Below are positions 6,459 to 12,965 of a stretch of 13,055 bases of DNA, piece by piece. The notes beneath the pieces were generated by a model that made no database searches, was not told where the DNA came from, and was given only the letters and a program-made list of their open reading frames with translations. Position 1 is the stretch's first letter, and the number at the start of each line of letters is the position of its first letter. Made by a program: the position numbers and the translations under genes. The stretch is from Candidatus Omnitrophota bacterium. Its GTDB lineage: Bacteria > Omnitrophota > Omnitrophia > Omnitrophales > JACQLI01. The stretch covers positions 1 to 13,055 of the forward strand of contig JACQLI010000080.1 of the NCBI GenBank assembly GCA_016204125.1. The letters are read 5' to 3'.

Positions 6459-7215
6459 GGGCCAGCTTGAATTTTTCGCAGGCCTGCAGGATGCTTTTCT
6501 CAAGCTTTATGACATCCACAGGTTTAGAAATTACGGGGTAGCCCAAACGTTTGATTTCTTCGACTCTATCTCCTAAGCCAGCGGTAATGAGAATAATCAC
6601 TTTGGGTTTTGGAGGATTGTCGCTCGCTTCAAGTTCACGAATGAGGTCTGCGCCGTCCATTTTGGGCATCTTCAGATCCACCACTACGATGTTGCACCCT
6701 TTTTCCTTAAAAACCTTAAGGGCCTCTTCTCCATTGCTGGCCGTATAGACCTCAATACCCAGAGGACTGAAAAGTTCGTCCTTGAGGAACTCGTTAATCT
6801 CGGGTTCGTCATCCGCCAAGAGGAGACGCGCATATTCAGTCTGTTTCTCTTTTTTTCCAGAGGACTGCAGAATCCGTTTCACATGCTGGCTGACTTCAGA
6901 AAGATCAGACGGATTGGAAACAATCTCGTAGCCTTTCACTAGAGGACTATTCATTTCACCCTTTTTAGCAATCAGAAGAATTCGATTCCTCGTATGCCTA
7001 TCTTTCACTTCTTGGAGAATCCGCTCGGAATTCAGATGGGATGTATTCATATCGAGAATAACAAGCGCTGGCTCAAAAGCATTGATCTTCGCAAGAGCAT
7101 CTATTTCGTTAGAGGAAATTTCGACTTCGTATTCCCCCAGTAAGGGAATAAAACTGGAAAGATACTGGACTACATGGGAGTCATCTTCAATAATCAATAC
7201 CTTACGCACATTCAT
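6448..7215 (-). CDS. Response regulator with two tandem receiver domains, no output domain
   Basis: A 255-residue protein made of two CheY-like receivers and nothing else. Receiver 1 (about 4-118) has the acidic pair Asp11-Asp12 and the phosphoacceptor-like Asp55 (VILDM), but the conserved Thr/Ser is Ala83 and the conserved Lys is Asn101 (SNPSD). Receiver 2 (about 130-252) is complete: Asp135-Asp136, Asp180 (VVDLKMPKMDG), Thr211 and Lys231 (ISKPVD). The first is probably a poorly phosphorylated or phosphorylation-independent module, the second a working one. The ATG at 7215 has AGGTG 6 nt upstream; a GTG at 7224 overlaps that site. No kinase gene is adjacent. Tandem receivers often act as phosphate sinks or relay elements. 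A role in twitching or pilus behaviour is only suggested by position. Confidence 0.9.
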   Translation of the reverse strand: MNVRKVLIIEDDSHVVQYLSSFIPLLGEYEVEISSNEIDALAKINAFEPALVILDMNTSHLNSERILQEVKDRHTRNRILLIAKKGEMNSPLVKGYEIVSNPSDLSEVSQHVKRILQSSGKKEKQTEYARLLLADDEPEINEFLKDELFSPLGIEVYTASNGEEALKVFKEKGCNIVVVDLKMPKMDGADLIRELEASDNPPKPKVIILITAGLGDRVEEIKRLGYPVISKPVDVIKLEKSILQACEKFKLALKK

Positions 7216-7254
7216 ATTGCTCACCTATATCCTAGCCCTCCACATCTTGGGTAA

Positions 7255-7286
7255 AAGGTAACCTCTGATTTTAAATTTGTCAAATT
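7255..7286 (-). promoter_or_regulatory. Promoter of the double-receiver gene with a 13-bp palindrome on the -35 box
   Basis: On the minus strand TTGACA (7278-7283), a 17-nt spacer and TACCTT (7255-7260) precede the gene by about 40 nt. The -35 box lies inside the perfect odd-centred palindrome AATTTGACAAATT (7274-7286), a candidate operator. The 93-bp gap to msrA also contains a tandem pair of 7-bp AGCTAAA units (7300-7313), and no clear msrA terminator is seen. Confidence 0.55.
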
Positions 7287-7308
7287 GATCTAAATTGCTA
7301 GCTAAAAG

Positions 7309-7842
7309 CTAAACTTGCTTAATTGTACGTAAAACTTGGCGGATTTTGGGAGATTGAAGCTGGATAGAACAGTATCCGTGGGGATTCTTTTTGAGGTATT
7401 TCTGGTGGTACTCCTCTGCCTCATAAAATTCGCTGGCAGGAACAATTTCGGTGACAATCGATTTCTTAAAAATACCCGATTTCCCAAGAAGCTCCTTGGT
7501 CTCTTTGGCTGTTTTTTCCTGTTCGGGCGTATGGTAAAAAATGACCGACCGATACTGCGTTCCAATATCAGGTCCTTGCCTATTGGTAGTTGTGGGATCG
7601 TGATGAATCCAGAAGATCTCGAGAAGATCTGAGTAGCTGACCTTGGACGAATCGTAAGTAACCTCGATAGCCTCAGCGTGCCCCGTCAATCCTGTGGAGA
7701 CATCCTCATAGCTGGGGTTTTTTGTTGTTCCGCCTGTATAACCGACCATTGTTGACACAACACCTTTCACTTCTCCAAACACTTTTTCGATTCCCCAAAA
7801 ACAACCCCCTGCAAATGTCGCTTTTTGTAGTTTCTCGTCCAC
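7309..7842 (-). CDS. msrA: Peptide methionine-(S)-sulfoxide reductase MsrA
   Basis: A 177-residue enzyme that reduces methionine-S-sulfoxide in proteins, protecting against oxidants. The catalytic motif GGCFWG is at 12-17 with nucleophile Cys14. Other family blocks are VGYTGG, the PSYEDVSTGLTGHAEA segment, FWIHHDPTTTNRQGPDIGTQYRS and the C-terminal HQKYLKKNPHGYC, whose Cys158 is a likely resolving cysteine. The chain is full length. Start choice: an in-frame TTG at 7860 overlaps the stop of the preceding gene but has no good ribosome-binding site, whereas the GTG at 7842 has GGAGG 4 nt before it. It is the last gene of a tight minus-strand cluster beginning with glpX. No fused MsrB domain is present. 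Confidence 0.93.
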   Translation of the reverse strand: MDEKLQKATFAGGCFWGIEKVFGEVKGVVSTMVGYTGGTTKNPSYEDVSTGLTGHAEAIEVTYDSSKVSYSDLLEIFWIHHDPTTTNRQGPDIGTQYRSVIFYHTPEQEKTAKETKELLGKSGIFKKSIVTEIVPASEFYEAEEYHQKYLKKNPHGYCSIQLQSPKIRQVLRTIKQV

Positions 7843-7856
7843 CTGTCCTCCAGTAA

Positions 7857-8204
7857 TCAAGTTGAGGCACGCTCTCTTCCCTTCGTATTGAACTGTTCGA
7901 TCAAGGCGAGTTTCTTTTGTTTGGGTAGGGCTTTTACCGCGGATTCACGAACAAGGGCTTCAGTCCTCGTCCTGCAAGCCTCCTGATAAACCACCTCAAG
8001 TGGACGCCTCGTTCGTGTGTAACGAGCCGCTTTCCCCTCGGTATGCATTTTGAAACGTCTTTCAAGGTCTTTCGTGATACCCGTGTAAAGCGAAAGGTCA
8101 TTACATTTCAACATGTAGAGAAACCATTTTTCGCTTCGTTTCTTGGGCGATCTTTTCTCCTTCGCCCGCATCCCTGTAAGCATTTTCCTGTATCGGTTAT
8201 TCAT
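7857..8204 (-). CDS. GIY-YIG endonuclease-like protein (YhbQ/UPF0213 type)
   Basis: A 115-residue basic protein. The single GIY-YIG domain starts at WFLYMLKC (27-34), with the diagnostic pair read as LYM and YTG (Tyr30 and Tyr40), then the conserved Arg region KDLERRFKMH (45-54), GKAARYTRTRRP (58-69) and the Glu-containing ALVRESAVKALPKQKK (83-98). This is the small standalone form found widely in bacteria; its nuclease activity and cellular role are poorly defined. The N-terminal ~26 residues are highly basic (KEKRSPKKRSEK) and could bind nucleic acid. The ATG at 8204 gives 9 nt to the upstream stop but only a weak ribosome-binding site; internal ATGs at codons 8 and 12 are possible. Confidence 0.88.
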   Translation of the reverse strand: MNNRYRKMLTGMRAKEKRSPKKRSEKWFLYMLKCNDLSLYTGITKDLERRFKMHTEGKAARYTRTRRPLEVVYQEACRTRTEALVRESAVKALPKQKKLALIEQFNTKGRERAST

Positions 8205-8213
8205 GCTGTCTGC

Positions 8214-8741
8214 TTACGGATAAAAAAGAAACAAAACACTTCCCACGAGAGCAAACAAGGCTGATTGAAAGAGAATGTTTCGTCCTCTCGCCTTGAGGCG
8301 CTCAAGAAGCATATCATCGCTAATTCGTTGGCTACCCTTATCGAAATCTCTCATACCAAGTTCTGACAGTAAGGCGCAGGTTTTTTGCTGGGCTTCCATC
8401 AACCCCAGAAACCCAAGAAAAAGTGGAGCGAAAAGGGAAACCCGCCAGATTCGATTCACGTGGGTATGCGGGAGAAGAAGAGCAAGAACCAGACTGATGA
8501 CCAACATCGAAAGCCCCAAAATGAACCTTCGGCGTCTCCCCAGTGGACCAATGTTTTTTGCCTCGCCTGACAATTCTTTTTGATAATACTCCGCACACGC
8601 TTCGCATGCGCCGTCCGCTTCAACCCATTCGGGATGCTGCTCTTTGATGCGGTCAATGATGTGCTGATTGGTGTGATCGAGGAAACGAGTTAATTCCCGA
8701 TCTATTTTTTGATGACACAATGGGCATTCGTAGAAAGTCAT
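8214..8741 (-). CDS. Hypothetical membrane protein with zinc-ribbon-like N-terminus
   Basis: A 175-residue protein I do not recognise. The N-terminal ~55 residues carry candidate zinc ligands: CPLC (Cys6, Cys9), His22 and His26 in DHTNQH, and CEAC (Cys46, Cys49). A basic stretch GRRRRF then leads into three hydrophobic segments at about 72-92, 99-115 and 155-175, the last running to the C-terminus. Between helices 2 and 3 lies a soluble, charged loop (about 116-152) with MRDFDKG and DDMLLERLKARGR. The layout suggests a cytoplasmic zinc-binding head on a small membrane base. It starts 35 nt after glpX and ends 9 nt before the GIY-YIG gene, so it is probably cotranscribed with them. The ribosome-binding site is weak. 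Function unknown. Confidence 0.75.
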   Translation of the reverse strand: MTFYECPLCHQKIDRELTRFLDHTNQHIIDRIKEQHPEWVEADGACEACAEYYQKELSGEAKNIGPLGRRRRFILGLSMLVISLVLALLLPHTHVNRIWRVSLFAPLFLGFLGLMEAQQKTCALLSELGMRDFDKGSQRISDDMLLERLKARGRNILFQSALFALVGSVLFLFYP

Positions 8742-8776
8742 TTGCTTGGTATTGTACTAAAGTTGCCGATTTGTGG

Positions 8777-9697
8777 CTAGTTGCCGTGAAAGGAGGTAAT
8801 CCAGCGTACGGTTCCGCTCTGGGATCGCATCATGACACTGCTCGTAACGGGTCCTCTGCTGGTAAACCTGACACCTTTCAGCAAACTTCCATTCGTAATG
8901 CCTGTTGCTACAAAAGCGCAATCCCCTTTGACCAGTTCTTCAATCGAATAGACCTTCGAATCTGTTGGTGAACCGTCTTGATTAATCACGCGCGCCTTAA
9001 ACCCGCCTTTCAAGCATTTCATGGCACATGCCGTGATGACGCCTTCTGGCGCTCCGCCGATGCCATACAAAAGATCGATCCCGCTCTCAGGCAGACACGT
9101 GGCGATTGCTCCTGAAATATCACAATCTTGAATCAACTTGAGCCGAACCTTCAGTCTTCGAAATTCAGAAATCATTTTCTCATGGCGGGGGCGGTCCAAC
9201 ATGCAAACCACTATTCGTTCAGGATTCTTTCCTGTAGCTTGCGATAAAAGTTTAACCATCTTCTCAATGGAGTCGTCAAGGCCAAGGTCAAGACTCTTTG
9301 CAATGTCAGGGCCGTAAGCAATCTTAAACATATAGGGAGCTTCGGTTGTAAAAAGAGCTTTCTCATGAGCTACAGCGAGAACGCTCATTGCTTCGGGCCC
9401 TGAGGTTACGGTGGGGCGTGTGCCGTCGATCGGATCAACCGCAAGTTCATATTGTTCCGTATCTTTTTTGCCAGCGAGCTTCCCAACTCTCTCGCCAGCA
9501 AAGAGGCCAGAACTATGGTCCTTTTTCCCCTCTCCAATGACAACCTTGCAAGCGGTATCAATCCGATTGAGTCTGTCCCGCATCGCCTCAGTCGCAGCCT
9601 TATCGGCTCCCAGTTTGTCACCTGTTCCGATCCAGGCTGAGGCAGCGATGGCTGCGGCTTCGGTTGCTCTCAATAGGTCCAAGACACGGTTTATCAT
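8777..9697 (-). CDS. glpX: Class II fructose-1,6-bisphosphatase GlpX
   Basis: A 306-residue enzyme that hydrolyses fructose-1,6-bisphosphate to fructose-6-phosphate, the committed step of gluconeogenesis; some relatives also act on sedoheptulose-1,7-bisphosphate. Metal and substrate positions of the family are present: Asp32 (GDKLGADKAA), Glu56 (GEGKKDHSSG), Asp88 and Asp91 (AVDPIDGTRP) and Glu218 (GIGGAPEGV). The C-terminus RSQSGTVRWITSFH matches the family. Length is slightly below the ~330 residues of E. coli GlpX. The ATG has only a weak ribosome-binding site. It is divergent from aceB across 119 bp with its own promoter, and heads a likely operon with a zinc-ribbon membrane protein, a GIY-YIG protein and msrA. 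The 3' end mimics the 3' end of 16S rRNA (see findings). Confidence 0.95.
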   Translation of the reverse strand: MINRVLDLLRATEAAAIAASAWIGTGDKLGADKAATEAMRDRLNRIDTACKVVIGEGKKDHSSGLFAGERVGKLAGKKDTEQYELAVDPIDGTRPTVTSGPEAMSVLAVAHEKALFTTEAPYMFKIAYGPDIAKSLDLGLDDSIEKMVKLLSQATGKNPERIVVCMLDRPRHEKMISEFRRLKVRLKLIQDCDISGAIATCLPESGIDLLYGIGGAPEGVITACAMKCLKGGFKARVINQDGSPTDSKVYSIEELVKGDCAFVATGITNGSLLKGVRFTSRGPVTSSVMMRSQSGTVRWITSFHGN

Positions 9698-9728
9698 TTG
9701 GCTCTGTATTGAACTCGACTATCTTAAC

Positions 9729-9745
9729 GGCTAGGAATCCCAGCC
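9729..9745. promoter_or_regulatory. Imperfect palindrome in the glpX-aceB control region
   Basis: GGCTAGGAATCCCAGCC is an inverted repeat: four G/C-rich outer pairs, one G-T pair in RNA, two inner pairs and a 3-nt centre. It overlaps the predicted glpX transcription start, so it may be an operator or a 5' leader hairpin. Confidence 0.4.
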
Positions 9746-9748
9746 TCT

Positions 9749-9777
9749 GAATTACTGGTTTTCAAAAAAAGGGTCAA
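9749..9777 (-). promoter_or_regulatory. Promoter of glpX
   Basis: On the minus strand TTGACC (9772-9777), a 17-nt spacer and TAATTC (9749-9754) form a good sigma70 promoter, with the start site predicted near 9742 and a leader of about 45 nt. No equally good promoter was found for the divergent aceB in the same 119 bp; AT-rich sequence just before its ribosome-binding site is the best candidate. Confidence 0.6.
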
Positions 9778-9816
9778 TGAAACAGCCAATCTTATCGTAA
9801 TTATAGGGGGGATATT

Positions 9817-11403
9817 ATGCCACAAACTGAGGGGGTAGAGGTCAAAGGACTGGCGAGTCAGGAATTTGCCGAAATCCTGACTCCTGAGGCGCTTCGCTTC
9901 GTGGCTGGCCTCTCTAGGAAGTTTGAGGTGACGCGGCGTAAACTCCTAGAAAACCGAGCCGCCCGCCAAAAGGAAATCGATAAGGGTAAACTCCCCGACT
10001 TCCTCGCTGAGACTCGATCGATCCGAGACTCGGAATGGAAGGTTGCTCCCATTCCAAAGGACCTGGTGGAACGAAAAGTAGAAATCACGGGACCCACTGA
10101 CAGAAAGATGATTGTCAATGCCCTCAATTCAGGCGCCAGTGTCTTCATGGCTGATTTTGAAGATGCCAATTCCCCAACCTGGGAAAACAACATTCAGGGG
10201 CAAATCAACTTGTGCTCTGCCATTAACCGAACGATTGGATTCACAAGCCCTGAAGGCAAACGCTATGAACTTGCGCAAAAAACCGCAACGCTGATGGTAA
10301 GGCTGCGAGGCTGGCACTTGATCGAAAAACATCTCTGGGTTGACGGCCAACCTATTTCTGGATCTCTTTTTGATTTTGGCCTTTTTTTCTTCCATAACGC
10401 TCACGCCCTCATCAAAAAGGGAACGGGGCCGTATTTCTATCTGCCCAAAATGGAAAGTCATCTCGAGGCCAGACTTTGGAATGACGTCTTTAACTTTGCC
10501 CAAGATACGCTTCGTATTCCAAGAGGAACCATTCGGGCAACGGTCTTGATCGAAACGATTCTGGCCGCCTTCGAAATGGACGAAATTTTATATGAATTGC
10601 GCGATCACTCGGCAGGCCTCAACTGCGGCCGCTGGGATTACATTTTCAGCTTCATCAAAAAATTTAGGGCGAAACGGGAATTCATACTCCCCGACCGTGC
10701 CCAGATCACCATGGACCGAGCCTTTCTCAAGGCTTATGTGGAGCTGCTCATCAAAACCTGTCACCGAAGGAATATTCACGCCATGGGGGGTATGGCTGCT
10801 CAAATTCCGATTAAATCAGATCCGAAAGCGAATGAGATTGCGCTAGAAAAAGTAAGGCAGGATAAACTCCGTGAAGTGAAAGCGGGCCATGACGGGACCT
10901 GGGTCGCGCATCCAGGCTTGGTGCCCATCGCCATGGAGATATTCAATCAATATATGAAAGGACCCAATCAACTCTCTCTCAAACGAGAAGAAGTGAAGAT
11001 TGCGGCAAGAGACTTACTTTCTGTCCCGACGGGAGAGATCACCGAACAGGGCCTTAGGATCAATATCAATGTGGGAATCCAATATCTGGAAGCTTGGCTC
11101 GGCGGACTTGGCTGTGTACCCCTTAATTACTTAATGGAAGATGCGGCCACGTCCGAAATTTCAAGGATGCAGCTCTGGCAGTGGGTTCATCATGAAGCAA
11201 AAATGACGGATGGGAAAACAATTACTTTGGAACTCGTCAAGAAAATGACTGCGGAAGAGCTCGAAAAAATGAGATCTACGGTTGGTTCCCAAAGATTTGA
11301 ATCGGGCAAATTCAAATTGGCCTCGAAAATTTTTGAAAAGATGACGGCTGATCCCGAGCCCCCTGATTTTTTGACACTCGTTGCTTACGAATATATTGAT
11401 TAA
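9817..11403 (+). CDS. aceB: Malate synthase A
   Basis: A 528-residue enzyme (E. coli malate synthase A has 533) that condenses glyoxylate with acetyl-CoA to malate, the second step of the glyoxylate shunt. Motifs in order: GPTDRKMIVNALNSGA (92-107), FMADFEDANSPTWEN (110-124), RLRGWHLIEKH (162-172) with the likely catalytic Arg164, Glu246 in LIETILAAFEMDEI and Asp274 in CGRWDYIFS as the Mg ligands, HAMGGMAAQIP (321-331), and MEDAATSEISR (440-450) with Asp442 as the likely catalytic base. All expected residues are present and both ends look complete. The start is preceded by GGGGGG about 5 nt before the ATG. aceA follows after 23 nt, indicating an operon. Confidence 0.97.
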   Translation: MPQTEGVEVKGLASQEFAEILTPEALRFVAGLSRKFEVTRRKLLENRAARQKEIDKGKLPDFLAETRSIRDSEWKVAPIPKDLVERKVEITGPTDRKMIVNALNSGASVFMADFEDANSPTWENNIQGQINLCSAINRTIGFTSPEGKRYELAQKTATLMVRLRGWHLIEKHLWVDGQPISGSLFDFGLFFFHNAHALIKKGTGPYFYLPKMESHLEARLWNDVFNFAQDTLRIPRGTIRATVLIETILAAFEMDEILYELRDHSAGLNCGRWDYIFSFIKKFRAKREFILPDRAQITMDRAFLKAYVELLIKTCHRRNIHAMGGMAAQIPIKSDPKANEIALEKVRQDKLREVKAGHDGTWVAHPGLVPIAMEIFNQYMKGPNQLSLKREEVKIAARDLLSVPTGEITEQGLRININVGIQYLEAWLGGLGCVPLNYLMEDAATSEISRMQLWQWVHHEAKMTDGKTITLELVKKMTAEELEKMRSTVGSQRFESGKFKLASKIFEKMTADPEPPDFLTLVAYEYID

Positions 11404-11426
11404 CTCGGCAAAACAAGAGGTGAGGC

Positions 11427-12704
11427 ATGGAAAAAAAAGAATTCATTGAACGAGTAAAAAATGAATGGGAGAAATCGCCGCGTTGGAAAGGGATCAAAAG
11501 GCCGTACACGGCAGAGGATGTTTATCGATTAAAAGGAACGATCCACCGTGAACACACCTTTGCGAGACTTGGCGCAAGCCGCCTCTGGAAACTCCTGAAT
11601 GAAGAAAAATACATTCATGCCTTAAGCGCCGTCACTGGGAATCAAGCGATCCAACAAGTACGTGCGGGGCTTAAAGCCGTTTACATCAGCGGTTGGCAGG
11701 TTGCTGCTGACATGAATAACTCCCTTCGCATGTACCCTGATCAAAGCCTCTACCCCTCGGATAGCGTTCCCTACTTGATCAAGCGAATCAATAATTCACT
11801 TCACAGGGCGGATCAGATCCATCATCTGAAAAACGAACACAGCATACACTGGATGGCCCCCTTGATCGCAGATGCCGAGGCAGGTTTTGGAGGGCCACTT
11901 CATGCCTTTGAAATCATGAAAGAGATGATTGAGGAAGGGGCGGCGGGTGTGCACTTTGAAGACCAGCTTGCTTCAGTCAAAAAATGCGGCCACCTGGGGG
12001 GAAAAGTTCTTGTCCCGACAAATGAATTCATCACGAAGCTCATTGCGGCGAGACTCGCAGCGGATGTTTGCGATGTCGATACGCTATTGATTGCGCGCAC
12101 CGACGCCCATGGCGCATCGCTTCTCACAAGCGATATCGATCCCAACGATCATCCGTTTATTCAAAACGGCACTCGAACGCACGAAGGTTTCTATCATGTA
12201 AAAGCAGGGCTCGATCAAGCCATTGCGAGAGCCCTTGCCTACGCTCCTTATGCCGATCTCCTGTGGTTTGAAACGTCAAAACCCGATTTGAGTGAGGCGA
12301 AGACCTTCGCCGAAGCGATCCACAAGAAATTCCCTGGGAAGATGCTGGCTTACAACTGCTCTCCCTCATTCAATTGGAAAAAGAATCTTGCGGTGGAAAA
12401 AATCGCCAAGTTTCAATCGGAGATCGGTGCGATGGGTTATAAGTTTCAATTTGTGACGCTCTCGGGTTTCCATGTCCTCAATTACAGCATGTTCATGCTG
12501 GCCAAGGAATACCGAGAGGTAGGAATGTCTGCCTATTCCAAACTTCAGGTTGCAGAATTTGATGCCGAGGCTCTCGGCTATGAAGCTATCAAGCATCAAG
12601 AGTTTGTCGGTACGGGATATTTTGATGCGGTGACCGAAGTCGCTACGGGAGGATCGACCTCAACTCTCGGCCTCAAAGGCTCCACTGAAGAAGACCAATT
12701 CTAA
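11427..12704 (+). CDS. aceA: Isocitrate lyase
   Basis: A 425-residue enzyme that splits isocitrate into succinate and glyoxylate, the first step of the glyoxylate shunt. The signature KKCGHLGGKVLVP starts at 185, with catalytic Cys187. SGWQVAAD (88-95), ADAEAGFGG (148-156) with the Mg-binding Asp and Glu residues, HFEDQ (176-180) and RTDAHGA (224-230) also match. Length is near that of E. coli AceA (434), so this is the short prokaryotic class. The ATG follows AAGAGGTGAGGC. Co-transcription with aceB is likely; no isocitrate dehydrogenase kinase/phosphatase (aceK) follows. The 3' end faces the tRNA genes 32 bp away without a clear terminator. Confidence 0.98.
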   Translation: MEKKEFIERVKNEWEKSPRWKGIKRPYTAEDVYRLKGTIHREHTFARLGASRLWKLLNEEKYIHALSAVTGNQAIQQVRAGLKAVYISGWQVAADMNNSLRMYPDQSLYPSDSVPYLIKRINNSLHRADQIHHLKNEHSIHWMAPLIADAEAGFGGPLHAFEIMKEMIEEGAAGVHFEDQLASVKKCGHLGGKVLVPTNEFITKLIAARLAADVCDVDTLLIARTDAHGASLLTSDIDPNDHPFIQNGTRTHEGFYHVKAGLDQAIARALAYAPYADLLWFETSKPDLSEAKTFAEAIHKKFPGKMLAYNCSPSFNWKKNLAVEKIAKFQSEIGAMGYKFQFVTLSGFHVLNYSMFMLAKEYREVGMSAYSKLQVAEFDAEALGYEAIKHQEFVGTGYFDAVTEVATGGSTSTLGLKGSTEEDQF

Positions 12705-12736
12705 GAACGGGGAGGCGTTACTGCGCTAAGCGAAAG

Positions 12737-12811
12737 CGTCCCCGACGAGATTTGAACTCGTGTCGCCAGAATGAAAATCTGGTGTCCTAGACCAGGCTAG
12801 ACGACGGGGAC
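12737..12811 (-). tRNA. tRNA-Glu(TTC)
   Basis: A complete 75-nt cloverleaf on the minus strand. The acceptor GTCCCCG pairs fully with CGGGGAC, with discriminator G. The anticodon stem CCAGA/TCTGG encloses the loop TTTTCAT, giving anticodon TTC. The D-arm GTCTAGCCTGGTCTAGGAC and the T-loop TTCAAATC fit tRNA-Glu. The 3' CCA is not encoded, so it must be added enzymatically. It lies 10 nt downstream of tRNA-Lys and is probably cotranscribed with it. Confidence 0.95.
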
Positions 12812-12821
12812 AGCAAATTTG

Positions 12822-12894
12822 TGAGCCCGGATGGATTCGAACCATCGACACCCGCCTTAAAAGGGCGGTGCTCTGCCAACTGAGCTACGGGCCC
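12822..12894 (-). tRNA. tRNA-Lys(TTT)
   Basis: A complete 73-nt cloverleaf on the minus strand. The acceptor GGGCCCG pairs with CGGGCTC (one G-U pair), with discriminator A. The anticodon stem CCGCC/GGCGG encloses CTTTTAA, giving anticodon TTT. The D-loop GCTCAGTTGGCAGAGC and T-loop GTTCGAATC are canonical. CCA is not encoded. A possible -10 box, TAATAC, sits at 12902-12907 just upstream, but no good -35 box accompanies it. Confidence 0.96.
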
Positions 12895-12913
12895 ACGTCT
12901 CGTATTATTTCAA

Positions 12914-12938
12914 AGCCTCACGAATTACGTGAAAGGCT
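12914..12938. repeat. Small hairpin upstream of the tRNA pair
   Basis: AGCCT-CACG (12914-12922) pairs with CGTG-AGGCT (12928-12938) across an AATTA loop, with a 2-nt AA bulge on one side. Read on the minus strand it is followed by TTTGAAAT, so it might weakly terminate a gene entering from the right. No strong T-tract is present and the role is unclear. Confidence 0.35.
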
Positions 12939-12965
12939 GATCAACTGGGCACTCCCTATTACCTA

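Noticed and set aside
8788..8817. A 16S rRNA 3' fragment (plus-strand AAAGGAGGTAATCCAGC resembles the complement of the 16S end)
   Set aside because: It lies in frame inside the conserved C-terminus of an otherwise intact glpX and the likeness ends after about 30 nt, so it is not an rRNA gene.
9411..9734. Plus-strand open frame opposite the 5' half of glpX and the control region
   Set aside because: Low-complexity Ser/Ala/Pro-rich antisense translation with no domain; it runs through the glpX promoter leader.
12705..12744. Terminator hairpin after aceA using GGGGA and TCCCC
   Set aside because: The TCCCC arm is the acceptor stem of tRNA-Glu on the other strand, the pairing is patchy and no T-tract follows.
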